In this document: in pieces, positions 1 to 9,100 of the stretch | How positions within the stretch are numbered: the first letter of the stretch is position 1 | Layout: every line of letters starts with the position of its first letter | DNA from: Actinomycetes bacterium | Lineage (GTDB): Bacteria > Actinomycetota > Thermoleophilia > BMS3ABIN01 | Direction: 5' to 3' | Length of the DNA: 64,000 nt | Assembly (NCBI GenBank): GCA_021785935.1 | Contig: JAJYOG010000004.1 | Location: 28,052 to 92,051 of the forward strand | Notes under the pieces: model-generated | Told to the model about the DNA's origin: nothing | Database searches by the model: none | The model's input: the letters and a program-made list of their open reading frames with translations, nothing else | Position numbers and translations under genes: made by a program

Positions 1-2
1 GG

Positions 3-92
3 CACAAAGAGCATTTGAAACATTGTGATTGCCGTCCGGTCACAACTAAGTTGCGAAAAGAATTGGAAGCATATTTTGGCAAAGAAAGATAG
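3..92 (+). CDS. C-terminal tail of an unidentified protein (partial, runs off left edge)
   Basis: Open frame from the window edge ...HKEHLKHCDCRPVTTKLRKELEAYFGKER*, stop TAG at 90-92, two bases before the recombinase ATG at 95. Confidence 0.3.
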   Translation, partial: HKEHLKHCDCRPVTTKLRKELEAYFGKER

Positions 93-94
93 CC

Positions 95-1196
95 ATGAAC
101 TGCCTCATATATTTAAGAGTATCAACCAAAGAGCAAGCTCAGACCAATGAGTCTGAAGGCTATTCTATTGCCGCTCAAAAGGAAAGCTTGCACAAAGTAC
201 GTTCAGGAAAAAGGCTGGACGCTGATTGATGAGTATACTGACCGAGGTGAATCAGCAAGATCAGCTCATAGGCCAATGCTTCAGGAAATGCTAAAGAGGG
301 TCAAGGAAGATAAATCAATTAACGCCGTTGTCGTTCGCAAGATTGATCGCCTGGCCAGGAATCTAAAAGACCATGTTGAGATCACAGCCACGCTTCAAAA
401 AGCCAAGGTTGGGCTGGTTTCCATTGTTGAAAATATCGAGGATACCGCAAAGCCTTTCAGTTATATGCCACAGGCGATTTTTCGCTGGATCACATTCGAG
501 ATTTTCTTTTTGTTCGTGGCATGAGAAACACAAAGAATCCTAAAAACTCTGTAAGGACAAGAAAGAATCCCCATTATCTAAAAGGCACCCTCTTTTGCGC
601 TGCACTCACACAAAGCATACTCCCGCCGCTGAGATTGAAGCAGAGGTTGAGAAGCTTTAACGAAGATGTACAGATGTCCAAAGGTGTGGCTGACAAACTC
701 TCCGCGCGCTTCGATGAGGAACTGATATCGAAGCAGTCAACCAACGCTATGGAAAAGCAGTTCTTGGCTAAGCGGATAGGTAAGCTCGCCGATGAGCAGA
801 TCAAACTTCTGAAAGCTTACTACGCTGAGGCGATTCCCTTGAATCTCCTCAAAAAGGAACAGGACAGGATCGCTACTGAGACAGCTGTCTCGCAGAACCG
901 GCTGGAAATTATCGATATGCAGCTGGACGAACAAAAAAGAAACTCTTAATCTGGCGCTAGACATCGCCACACAGTGTGGGTTCGGTTACAAAGAAGCCAG
1001 TCAAAACACCAGAAGATTTTATAATCAAGCCTTTTTTGAAAAGATTCTCGTTAAAAACGGAAAGATCGTGGATAAGGAATTTACCGATTTATTCCACGAT
1101 TTACTATCCGAAGGTTCGGACAAGTTAAGCTTGGTGGAGGATACCGGACTCGAACCGGTGACCTCCTGGATGCAAACCAGGCGCTCTCCCAACTGA
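95..1196 (+). pseudogene. Large serine recombinase (resolvase family), decayed by frameshifts and an internal deletion
   Basis: MNCLIYLRVSTKEQAQTNESEGYSIAAQKE (frame from 95), then KACTKYVQEKGWTLIDEYTDRGESA...VVVRKIDRLARNL (147-524 frame), then NPHYLKGTLFCA...coiled coil (521-949 frame), then NLALDIATQCGFGYKEASQNTRRFYNQAFFEKILVKNGKIVDKEFTDLFHDLLSEG (third frame) ending at TGA 1194-1196 inside the tRNA. These are typical serine recombinase N-terminal, zinc-ribbon and C-terminal blocks in different frames. Confidence 0.85.
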
Positions 1197-1207
1197 GCTA
1201 ATCCCCC
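1132..1207 (-). tRNA. tRNA-Ala (anticodon TGC), CCA encoded
   Basis: Reverse complement GGGGGATTAGCTCAGTTGGGAGAGCGCCTGGTTTGCATCCAGGAGGTCACCGGTTCGAGTCCGGTATCCTCCACCA; complete cloverleaf, anticodon loop TTTGCAT. Confidence 0.97.
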
Positions 1208-1231
1208 AAAAAGGGTCCCGCGGCCGGTGGA

Positions 1232-1307
1232 TGGTGGAGGATACCGGACTTGAACCGGTGACCTCTTGCATGCGAAGCAAGCGCTCTCCCAACTGAGCTA
1301 ATCCCCC
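1232..1307 (-). tRNA. tRNA-Ala (anticodon CGC), CCA encoded
   Basis: Reverse complement GGGGGATTAGCTCAGTTGGGAGAGCGCTTGCTTCGCATGCAAGAGGTCACCGGTTCAAGTCCGGTATCCTCCACCA; anticodon loop TTCGCAT. Confidence 0.97.
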
Positions 1308-1322
1308 ACGCGATTATGGTTG

Positions 1323-1399
1323 TGGTGGGCGATACTGGACTCGAACCAGTGACCTCCGCCATGTGAGGACGGCGCTCTAACCAGCTGAGCTAATCGCCC
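1323..1399 (-). tRNA. tRNA-Val (anticodon CAC), CCA encoded
   Basis: Reverse complement GGGCGATTAGCTCAGCTGGTTAGAGCGCCGTCCTCACATGGCGGAGGTCACTGGTTCGAGTCCAGTATCGCCCACCA; anticodon loop CTCACAT. Confidence 0.96.
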
Positions 1400-1464
1400 G
1401 CGAGATTCCCACCTACGGTATTGTAGGTACGCAGCCGCACTAAGGCAAGAAAGCGCGTCCGGAT

Positions 1465-2067
1465 TTATTCCCCGAAGTCCTGGGGATTATCCTTCCGTAT
1501 CTTCTCGGCCTGACTGCGCAGGGTTTCGGAATCGCTGTAGAGCAATTCTATCCGCTGCTGAATCGCATGGATCTCGTTGATGACTTCCTGGGTTCTGACC
1601 TGATCCCATCCGGCCAGGGAGTATTGTTCCTTGGTCAGCAGTCGCGGAATCTCCAGGGCGGCATTCACGGTATCGGTGAGCTTGTCATTGCTCTGCGTGA
1701 GCAGGCTCAGATATTCCTGATATTTTTCACCGAGTGTCAAGGATTGGGCGGATGTGAGCGCAGTATTCCTGCCGGCGAGATCGGCCAGGGCGCTATTGAG
1801 ATCCTGCATCGCCGCATCGGAAGTGGATTTGGTCTGGGACGCGGGGAGAGATTGTCCGGCCGCGGCGCCCCGGACAACGTCATCGATAGTGGCGGTCGAC
1901 TTTCGCAGCTTGTCCGAAGCGGATGTGCGCTGGGCATCGCTATCCCTGACGACCTGATTGGCGTCGGATGTAGCATTGCTGCAGCCGCTGAGGGGCAGGG
2001 CAATCGCCGCCAGTACGATGACTGGAAGCATTATGGACAAAACCGATTTTAACCTGAAGCTGTTCAT
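1465..2067 (-). CDS. Putative lipoprotein, helical, function unknown
   Basis: N-terminus MNSFRLKSVLSIMLPVIVLAAIALPLSGCSN, a signal peptide with lipobox LSGC; remainder helical without a recognised domain. Confidence 0.75.
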   Translation of the reverse strand: MNSFRLKSVLSIMLPVIVLAAIALPLSGCSNATSDANQVVRDSDAQRTSASDKLRKSTATIDDVVRGAAAGQSLPASQTKSTSDAAMQDLNSALADLAGRNTALTSAQSLTLGEKYQEYLSLLTQSNDKLTDTVNAALEIPRLLTKEQYSLAGWDQVRTQEVINEIHAIQQRIELLYSDSETLRSQAEKIRKDNPQDFGE

Positions 2068-2169
2068 GGGTATCGTTTATAGATGATACCAGAGTCCGGG
2101 AGCCTCCCTACCATCTACCATCCACTCGTGTTATCATTTCTTGTTCACTGAGAAGATGAGGAAACTGAA

Positions 2170-2379
2170 ATGAAAAAAGACATCCATCCGGAATACATGG
2201 AGACCAAGGTACGCTGCTCCTGCGGCGACGAGTTTACGACCCGCTCGACCGTGCCGGAGATACACGTGGAGATCTGTTCCAAATGCCATCCTTTCTACAC
2301 CGGCAAGCGGAAACTGGTCGATACCGGCGGTCGCGTCGAGAGGTTCAAGCGCAAGTATGCCAAGAGGCAGACCTCCTAG
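2170..2379 (+). CDS. rpmE: 50S ribosomal protein L31 (zinc-binding form)
   Basis: [27 protein letters not shown]...[31 protein letters not shown]; CxCG and CxxC zinc ligands. Confidence 0.97.
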   Translation: MKKDIHPEYMETKVRCSCGDEFTTRSTVPEIHVEICSKCHPFYTGKRKLVDTGGRVERFKRKYAKRQTS

Positions 2380-2391
2380 CCGGTCCCACCG

Positions 2392-3141
2392 GTGTCGGCT
2401 ACTCTTAACGTAACCCTTCTTTATCATTCGCCCGAGCCCGAGCGCGCCGTGGCGTCCGCGGGCCGGCTTTGCTATTCGGCGTCGACGGCCGCCCAGCTCA
2501 AGGAAGGGATGTCGGCCGATGCGGTCGAGAAGCTGGTTAAACAGCTGGTGCGATCGGGGCATCTGAGCACTCTCGAGCATGCATCCTTCACCTTTGGCGT
2601 CGATGGCATTTCGCGCGCCTGCTCACACCAACTGGTGCGCCACCGGCTGGCTTCCTATTCGCAACAGTCACAGCGCTACGTGCGCTTTTCCGAGGAAAGC
2701 GGTTTCATTATTCCGCCAAAGATTGCCGAAGACCCTGAAGCGCTGGCGGTGTTTGAGGAGGCAATGGGGCAGGCTGAGGCGGCATACGCTCGTCTCGTGG
2801 AGCTGGGAACAGCCCGGGGCCTGGCCAAGGAAACAGTTCAGGAAGATGCCCGTTTTGTCCTCCCCAACGCAGCCGAGACCAGGATCGTGGTTACCATGAA
2901 CGCACGGGAGCTGAGGCACTTCTTCCGTATCCGTTGTTGCCGCCGGGCGCAATGGGAGATCAATGTTCTGGCCTGGCGCATGCGGGCACTCGCGCTCGCG
3001 GCGGCGCCGATGCTGTTCCGGCGGTCGGGGCCCGACTGCCTCTATGGCAAGTGCCACGAGGGCAAAATGTACTGCGGACAGATTTATACCTTGGAGGAAG
3101 TGGCTGAAATGGAAGAATGGATGGAAAGTATTGAGTGGTAA
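2392..3141 (+). CDS. thyX: FAD-dependent thymidylate synthase ThyX
   Basis: Contains the ThyX motif region RHRLASYSQQSQRYV and ARFVLPNAAETRIVVTMNARELRHFFRIRCCRRAQWEI. Confidence 0.96.
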   Translation: MSATLNVTLLYHSPEPERAVASAGRLCYSASTAAQLKEGMSADAVEKLVKQLVRSGHLSTLEHASFTFGVDGISRACSHQLVRHRLASYSQQSQRYVRFSEESGFIIPPKIAEDPEALAVFEEAMGQAEAAYARLVELGTARGLAKETVQEDARFVLPNAAETRIVVTMNARELRHFFRIRCCRRAQWEINVLAWRMRALALAAAPMLFRRSGPDCLYGKCHEGKMYCGQIYTLEEVAEMEEWMESIEW

Positions 3142-4066
3142 GCACGGGGGTTCGCATCCGGCGGCGTCAGTAGGCGGGCAGGCAGTAATAGAAGGGGTGA
3201 TGATGCGGGGGAAGCGGCACTGGGCGCTTGCCTGCCGCCGGCCCGACGGCGTCGTCAGCGTGCACTCCGAAGCTTTAAAACCCCTCGCCGACCGCTTCCC
3301 GATTTTAAAATGGCCCATTCTTCGCGGCATCATCGCACTGTGGGAATCGATGTCGCTGGGGATAAAGACCCTGGGTTTGTCCGCCAACGAATCGCTTGGT
3401 GAAGAGGAACATGACATCACCAAAAAAGAGATGGCGGTCAGCCTCGGCATCGGCATCGTCATGGCGGTGGCTTTGTTCGTCGTCCTGCCGCTCTTCGCCG
3501 CCGGCTCTGTGCGCGACTGGTTCCCGAATTCAGCGACCTTCGTTCTTGGCGAGGGGCTCCTGCGGATCGGCATTCTCGTCATCTATATCGCGGTGGTCTC
3601 CCGCATCAAGCAGCTGCGGCGGGTCTTTGAATATCACGGCGCCGAGCACAAGACAATCCATGCACTCGAAGCCGGCCTCGATCTGACTCCGGCTAACGTC
3701 AAACAGTTCTCGCCGGTGCACCCCCGTTGCGGCACGAGTTTTTTGCTGATCGTCATGGTGCTTGCGATTGCGGTGTTCTCATTCGTGGGGATTCCGACTT
3801 TATGGCTGCTGGTCCTGTCGCGCCTGATCGGCATTCCCCTGATTGTTGGGCTCTCCTACGAAGTGATAAAATATGCTGGAAAGCACAAGGATAATACTGT
3901 GATGAAGGTCATCATGTATCCGGGGCTCCTTCTGCAAAAACTGACCACCCGCGAACCCGACGAATCCCAGATTGAAGTGGCGATCAAGGCGCTAGAAGGC
4001 GTAGCCGCGCTTGAGCCCATCGAGATGGATCATGGGGGCAAGGCGGACGTGGAAGTCATGGCTTAA
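3131..4066 (+). CDS. DUF1385 family membrane protein (YqhQ-like)
   Basis: VGGQAVIEGVMMRGKRHWALACR...ILRGIIALWESMSLGIKTLGLSA...FEYHGAEHKTIHALE...PVHPRCGTSFLL. The track start (2963) overlaps thyX by too much; TTG at 3131 overlapping the thyX stop is more plausible. Confidence 0.88.
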   Translation: MSGKHGGSHPAASVGGQAVIEGVMMRGKRHWALACRRPDGVVSVHSEALKPLADRFPILKWPILRGIIALWESMSLGIKTLGLSANESLGEEEHDITKKEMAVSLGIGIVMAVALFVVLPLFAAGSVRDWFPNSATFVLGEGLLRIGILVIYIAVVSRIKQLRRVFEYHGAEHKTIHALEAGLDLTPANVKQFSPVHPRCGTSFLLIVMVLAIAVFSFVGIPTLWLLVLSRLIGIPLIVGLSYEVIKYAGKHKDNTVMKVIMYPGLLLQKLTTREPDESQIEVAIKALEGVAALEPIEMDHGGKADVEVMA

Positions 4067-4088
4067 TCCCTTATCCCCAAGAAATCTC

Positions 4089-5165
4089 ATGATTGATAAA
4101 TTAATTACAGAAATAGAGGAAAAATATAATCAACTCAATGAAGAGTTGAGCGATCCGGGTGTGCATAACGACCGGCAGCATTACGCCGAGCTGGCCAAGG
4201 CCCATTCAGACCTGCAGCCGGCCTACGACCTGGTGCGCCAGTATCGCGGCGCCGAAGCCAGCATGGCCGAGGCCGAGGAACTACTTTCTGGCGACGGTGA
4301 GGTGGAGCCGGAGATGCGCGATTTCCTCAAGGAAGAGATCCACAACTCGCGTGAGACAATCGAACGCCTGACTGAGGAGATCCGTGTCTCCATGCTGGAG
4401 GCTGACCCCAATGACGACAAGGATGTAATCATTGAGATCCGCGGCGGGGCTGGCGGCGACGAGGCCTCGCTTTTTGCGGGCGAGCTGCTGCGCATGTATG
4501 CCAAGCATGCGGAGAACAAGAAATTCAAGACCGAGATCCTGTCCTCCAGCCCCACCGGAATGGGAGGCTTCAAGGAAGCCATCATGGAGGTGGCCGGCAA
4601 GGGCGCCTACAGCGTCTTCAAGTATGAGAGCGGCGTGCACCGGGTGCAACGTATTCCGGTGACGGAGTCCGGCGGGCGCATACATACTTCCACCGCCACC
4701 GTGGCGGTGCTTCCCGAGGTCGAGGACGTGGAAGTCGAGATCGATCCCAATGATGTGCGCGTGGATATCTTCCGCTCCAGCGGTCCCGGCGGCCAGTCTG
4801 TAAACACGACCGATTCCGCCGTGCGGCTGACTCATGAGCCTACGGGCCTGGTTGTTTCCATGCAGGATGAAAAATCCCAGTTGCAGAACAAGATTGCGGC
4901 CATGAAAGTTCTGCGCGCCCGCCTCTATGAGATGAAGCTCGCCGAACAGCAGAAGGAACTTGCCGACCAGCGCAAGTCCCAGGTGGGCACGGGCGACCGC
5001 AGCCAGAAGATCCGCACCTATAATTTTCCCCAGGGCCGCGTAACCGACCACCGTGTCGGACTGACCCTGCACAAGCTCGATGCCGTTCTTCAGGGTGACA
5101 TCGAAGACTTCACTGCCGCCCTCGCCGCCCAGGCCCGGGCCGAGCAACTCAAGGCCGGGGTGTAA
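4089..5165 (+). CDS. prfA: Peptide chain release factor 1
   Basis: GGQ motif RSSGPGGQSVNTTDSAVRLTHEPTGLVVSMQDEKSQ; ATG at 4089 gives MIDKLITEIEEKYNQLNEELSDP. Confidence 0.97.
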   Translation: MIDKLITEIEEKYNQLNEELSDPGVHNDRQHYAELAKAHSDLQPAYDLVRQYRGAEASMAEAEELLSGDGEVEPEMRDFLKEEIHNSRETIERLTEEIRVSMLEADPNDDKDVIIEIRGGAGGDEASLFAGELLRMYAKHAENKKFKTEILSSSPTGMGGFKEAIMEVAGKGAYSVFKYESGVHRVQRIPVTESGGRIHTSTATVAVLPEVEDVEVEIDPNDVRVDIFRSSGPGGQSVNTTDSAVRLTHEPTGLVVSMQDEKSQLQNKIAAMKVLRARLYEMKLAEQQKELADQRKSQVGTGDRSQKIRTYNFPQGRVTDHRVGLTLHKLDAVLQGDIEDFTAALAAQARAEQLKAGV

Positions 5166-5174
5166 GGCAATACG

Positions 5175-6062
5175 GTGGGGGCGCCGCCGCCGACTATAAC
5201 CGACCTTCTCAGCAAGTCGGCCAACTGGCTTAAGGACAAGGGCACGACCACTCCCCGGCTGGACGCAGAGCTGTTGCTGGCGGAGGTTCTGGGCACCGAT
5301 CGCGTCGGCCTCTACGTGAACTTCGAGCAGCCTCTGATGAAGGCCGAGGTCGACCGTTACCGGGAGCTCATCCGCCGTCGCGGAGAAGGAGAGCCGATAG
5401 CCTATATTATTGGTTATGCCTATTTCCGTAATCTCACCCTAGCGGTCGACCGGAGTGTGCTCATTCCCAGGCCGGAAACCGAGCATCTGGTCGAGGCCGC
5501 GATAGACTTTCTCATGGAGGGTGACTGGGCCGAGCCGCCCACCGTGCTCGACCTGGGGACGGGCAGTGGCGCCATTGCCATCTCCATCGCCGCAAGTTTT
5601 CCCGAAGCTGACATCACCGCCAGCGACGCCCGCGCCGAGAGCCTGGAAACGGCCAGGGAAAATGCTCGAACTGCCGGGGTGGCGGCGCGTATTGATTTTG
5701 TTCGTTCCGACATATTCGATGACCTCGACCCGGTAGCCACTTTTAACCTCATCGTTTCCAACCCGCCGTACATATCTGAAGCGGAGTGGGAAACACTTCC
5801 GCGAGACGTACGCGACTTCGAGCCCCGCGAGGCTCTCTATGGCGGCGCCGACGGCCTCGACTACTACCGGCTGCTGGCCGGCCAGGCGCCCCAGTTCCTC
5901 AAGCCTCGCGGAGCATTGATGCTTGAGGTAGGCTCGACTCAGGCCCCGGCGGTATCGGCTCTCCTGGAATCGGGTGGAAGCTTCGGCAGGGCCGGGGTGA
6001 TTCAGGATTATTCCGGGCACGACCGGGTGGTGATGGCGCGGCGGTTGATTGTTATCGCTTGA
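5175..6062 (+). CDS. prmC: Release factor glutamine methyltransferase PrmC (HemK)
   Basis: VLDLGTGSGAIAISIA and SNPPYIS motifs; directly downstream of prfA. Confidence 0.95.
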   Translation: MGAPPPTITDLLSKSANWLKDKGTTTPRLDAELLLAEVLGTDRVGLYVNFEQPLMKAEVDRYRELIRRRGEGEPIAYIIGYAYFRNLTLAVDRSVLIPRPETEHLVEAAIDFLMEGDWAEPPTVLDLGTGSGAIAISIAASFPEADITASDARAESLETARENARTAGVAARIDFVRSDIFDDLDPVATFNLIVSNPPYISEAEWETLPRDVRDFEPREALYGGADGLDYYRLLAGQAPQFLKPRGALMLEVGSTQAPAVSALLESGGSFGRAGVIQDYSGHDRVVMARRLIVIA

Positions 6063-6184
6063 CTCTTGCCGGATGCAATAACATAATTCAGGGCACGGTC
6101 ACCCCCGTTTCTAGTTACCTATCTTGAAAGAGGTAAAATTGCGCGGCTTTTCCCCAGAAAATCTTTTCCTCAGCGCGAAGAATT

Positions 6185-9100
6185 ATGGCTGCGTTTAACG
6201 CATCCGGAAATAGCCGTTCAGTCCAGTCCCTGGTGGACAAGGGTATAAGGCAAAACGCCTCGCGCAATTATCAGGAAGCACTGCGGCTTTTTGACAGGGC
6301 TATCGAGACCGGCGAAAAAGAGATCGATACCCTGCGCCGTAAAGAGACCAAGTTCAGGGATAGTGGCCATCCCGAGAAAGCTATCCGCTGTTTCGACCGC
6401 ATTCGCGAGGTCGAAAAACACAACGCTCTCATCTGGTTTTATAAAGGCACCAGCTACAGAAACCTGCACCGCTTTGACGAGGCGCTGACCTGTTACGACA
6501 AGGCCATCAAGTTTGATCCCTGGCATTCTGAGATCTGGTTCAACAAGGGTGTCAGCCTGCATAATCTGGAGCGTTTTGATGAAGCTATCGAGGCGCTCGA
6601 TGAATCACTCGAACTCGACCCCCGTGACGCGGCCGCCTGGTTCAACAAGGGCGTATGTCTGCACAGCCTCGAAAGGTACCAGGAGGCACTCGAAAGTTAC
6701 GACAAGGCGCTGGAGCTTGAACCCCGTGATCCGTCCGCCTGGTTCAACAAGGGCGTCAGTCTGCACAGCCTCGAACGGAACGAGGAAGCGATCGCCTGTT
6801 ACGAACGGGCGATCAAGCTCGATCCCAATGATACCTTCGCCTGGTTCAACAAGGGCGTCTGCCTCTACAACCTCAACCAGTTCGATGCGGCCACTGAGTG
6901 TTTCAACACGATTCACGGCCTGGAACTTTGGGACCCGGCGGTCTGGTATTACAAGGGGATGAGCTTCCATAACCTCGCCCGTTTTGAGGAGGCAGTTACG
7001 GCTTTTCGCAAGGCACAGGAACTGGCGCCGAAGGTGCCGGCCAACTGGCTGAGCTGTGGCGTCAGCCTCCATAACCTTAACCAATATGATGAAGCCATTA
7101 CCTCCTTTGACAAGGCAATTGAATTCGATGGCGAGGACTGCCGCCCCTGGAGCCATAAAGGCGCCAGCCTGATGCAGCTTGGCCGTTCGCAGGAAGCAAT
7201 TGAATGTTTTGAAAAGGCTGTCGCAATTGATCCGCGCGACTCCTTTACGCTGAGAAACTTGGGAGCCGCCCTGAGGACGCTCGGCCGCTCACGGGAAGCA
7301 ATCGAGATTCTCGACCGGGCGGTAGAGGTCGACCGGCTGGACGCCGAGGCATGGGCGGACCGCGCTGGTTGTCTGCGCGAACTCAATCGCCTCGGGGAGT
7401 CGGTTTCCAGTTTTGAGAAAGCGCTGGAGCTGGATGGACAGAATGCTGCCATCTGGTCGGGCAAGGGTGTCGGCCTCATGGAGCTGAAGAGATATGAGGA
7501 AGCCCTGGATTGTTTTGACCATGCGCTCAGCCTCGATCCAAAAGACGAACTCACCAGTAAGTATCGAGAGACATGCTTGAAGGAATTCACGGGAGCGCCT
7601 CAGGCTCCTGAACGTTTCGCTGTGGAGCCGGCGCAGCCGGAAGAACCGGAAGAGGAAGTCTGGGCCAGGGAGGCGCCTTCCCGGGATGCTCGGGAAGAAG
7701 CAGCCGCCGAGCCTGAAGAGGAATCCATCGAGGAGGTAGAGGCCGCCGAGCCTGAAGAGGCCGAGAGCCCGCGTCCCAATCTGGCGGAGCTGGCTAACTT
7801 CGGTGAGACCATCGAAGAAGCTGAAGCGGTTGCGGGACCACCTGAAGATATGGAAGCTCCGGTGGAAGAGGAGTTTGAAGAAGTGGTAAAAGCACCCATG
7901 GAAGAGGAGTCTGAAGAAGAGGAGAAAGCTCCGGAACTCGAAACCATCGCCAATATGCCTCTTCAGGAAGACGAAACTAAAGCCGGCGAAGAAGCTGAAG
8001 AGGAGGTCGCGGCGGCGGCAATCGAACTCGAGGTTGAAGAAACTCCATCCACCGAGGAAGAAGTTGTGCCGGAACAACCTGTCGAACTCGAGGCGATTAT
8101 TGGCGACACCAGCACCACAGGGGCGGAAGAGGCTGAGCACGGGCCAGTAGAAGAAACCGTGGCTGAAGAGCCCGTTGAAGAAGAACCGGTAGCCGAAGAA
8201 CCAGTTGTGGAAGAGCCAGTTGTGGAAGAACCAGTTGTGGAAGAGCCAGTTGTTGAAGAGCCCATTGTTGAAGAACCAGTTGCGGAAGGGCCCGTCGAGC
8301 CCGAGCCGGTTGAAGAAGAGCCGGTCGAGGAATTGGCTGAAATTCCAGCTGTTGCTGAAGTAATAGCGGAAGAGCCCGCAGCCGAGGAACCTGTCGTCGA
8401 AGAGCCCGCAGTTATTGCCGCCATGGAGCCGCTGGAAGTGGCGGCCGTCTACTCAATCAGCGCCGCCGCAGACCAGAGCCCGGCCGAAGAGGCTCTGGCC
8501 TGCTTTAACAAGGCCATAGAACTCAATCCCGCTGATGCCGAAGCCTGGCTTGATAAAGGCCTCACCTTGCAGATCCTTTCCCGTTTCGAAGATTCAATCG
8601 CTTGCTTCGAAAAGGCTGCCAAGCTTAATCCCGGGGAAACGGGATCATGGTATGGCAAGGGCGAGAGCCTGCGCAGCCTCGGACATTTTGAGAATGCCAT
8701 AAAATCCTTCGACCAGGCCACGAAGCTGGACCCGAAATTCGCCGCCGCGTGGTTCGGCGCCGGTCTTTCTTACCAGAGCCTGGGACGCTTCCCGGAATCG
8801 CTGACTGCCTTTGACGCGGCCATCAAGATAGACCCGAGAAACGAGGAGGTCTGGTATAGCAAAGGCCTTAGCCTGAGCCAGCTGGAAAAATTTGATGAAG
8901 CCAACGGCTGCTTCGACCGGGCAGTGGAAATCTCGCCCGCTCATGCCCAGGCCTGGTACGGCAAGGGCTTCAGCCTTCAGAGCCTCGGCAGGGAAGCCGA
9001 CGCCGTGACCGCTTTCGACAACGCTATCAAGATTGTTTCCTCAGAGCCGGCATTTCATTATTCAAGAGGCGAGAGTCTGCGCCGGCTTGGCCGGCACCGG

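Noticed and set aside
2668-3582. Minus-strand ORF of 304 aa over thyX and the DUF1385 gene
   Set aside because: Fully antisense to two confident conserved genes; no family resemblance.
4281-5147. Minus-strand ORF of 288 aa over prfA
   Set aside because: Shadow ORF antisense to a confident RF1 gene.
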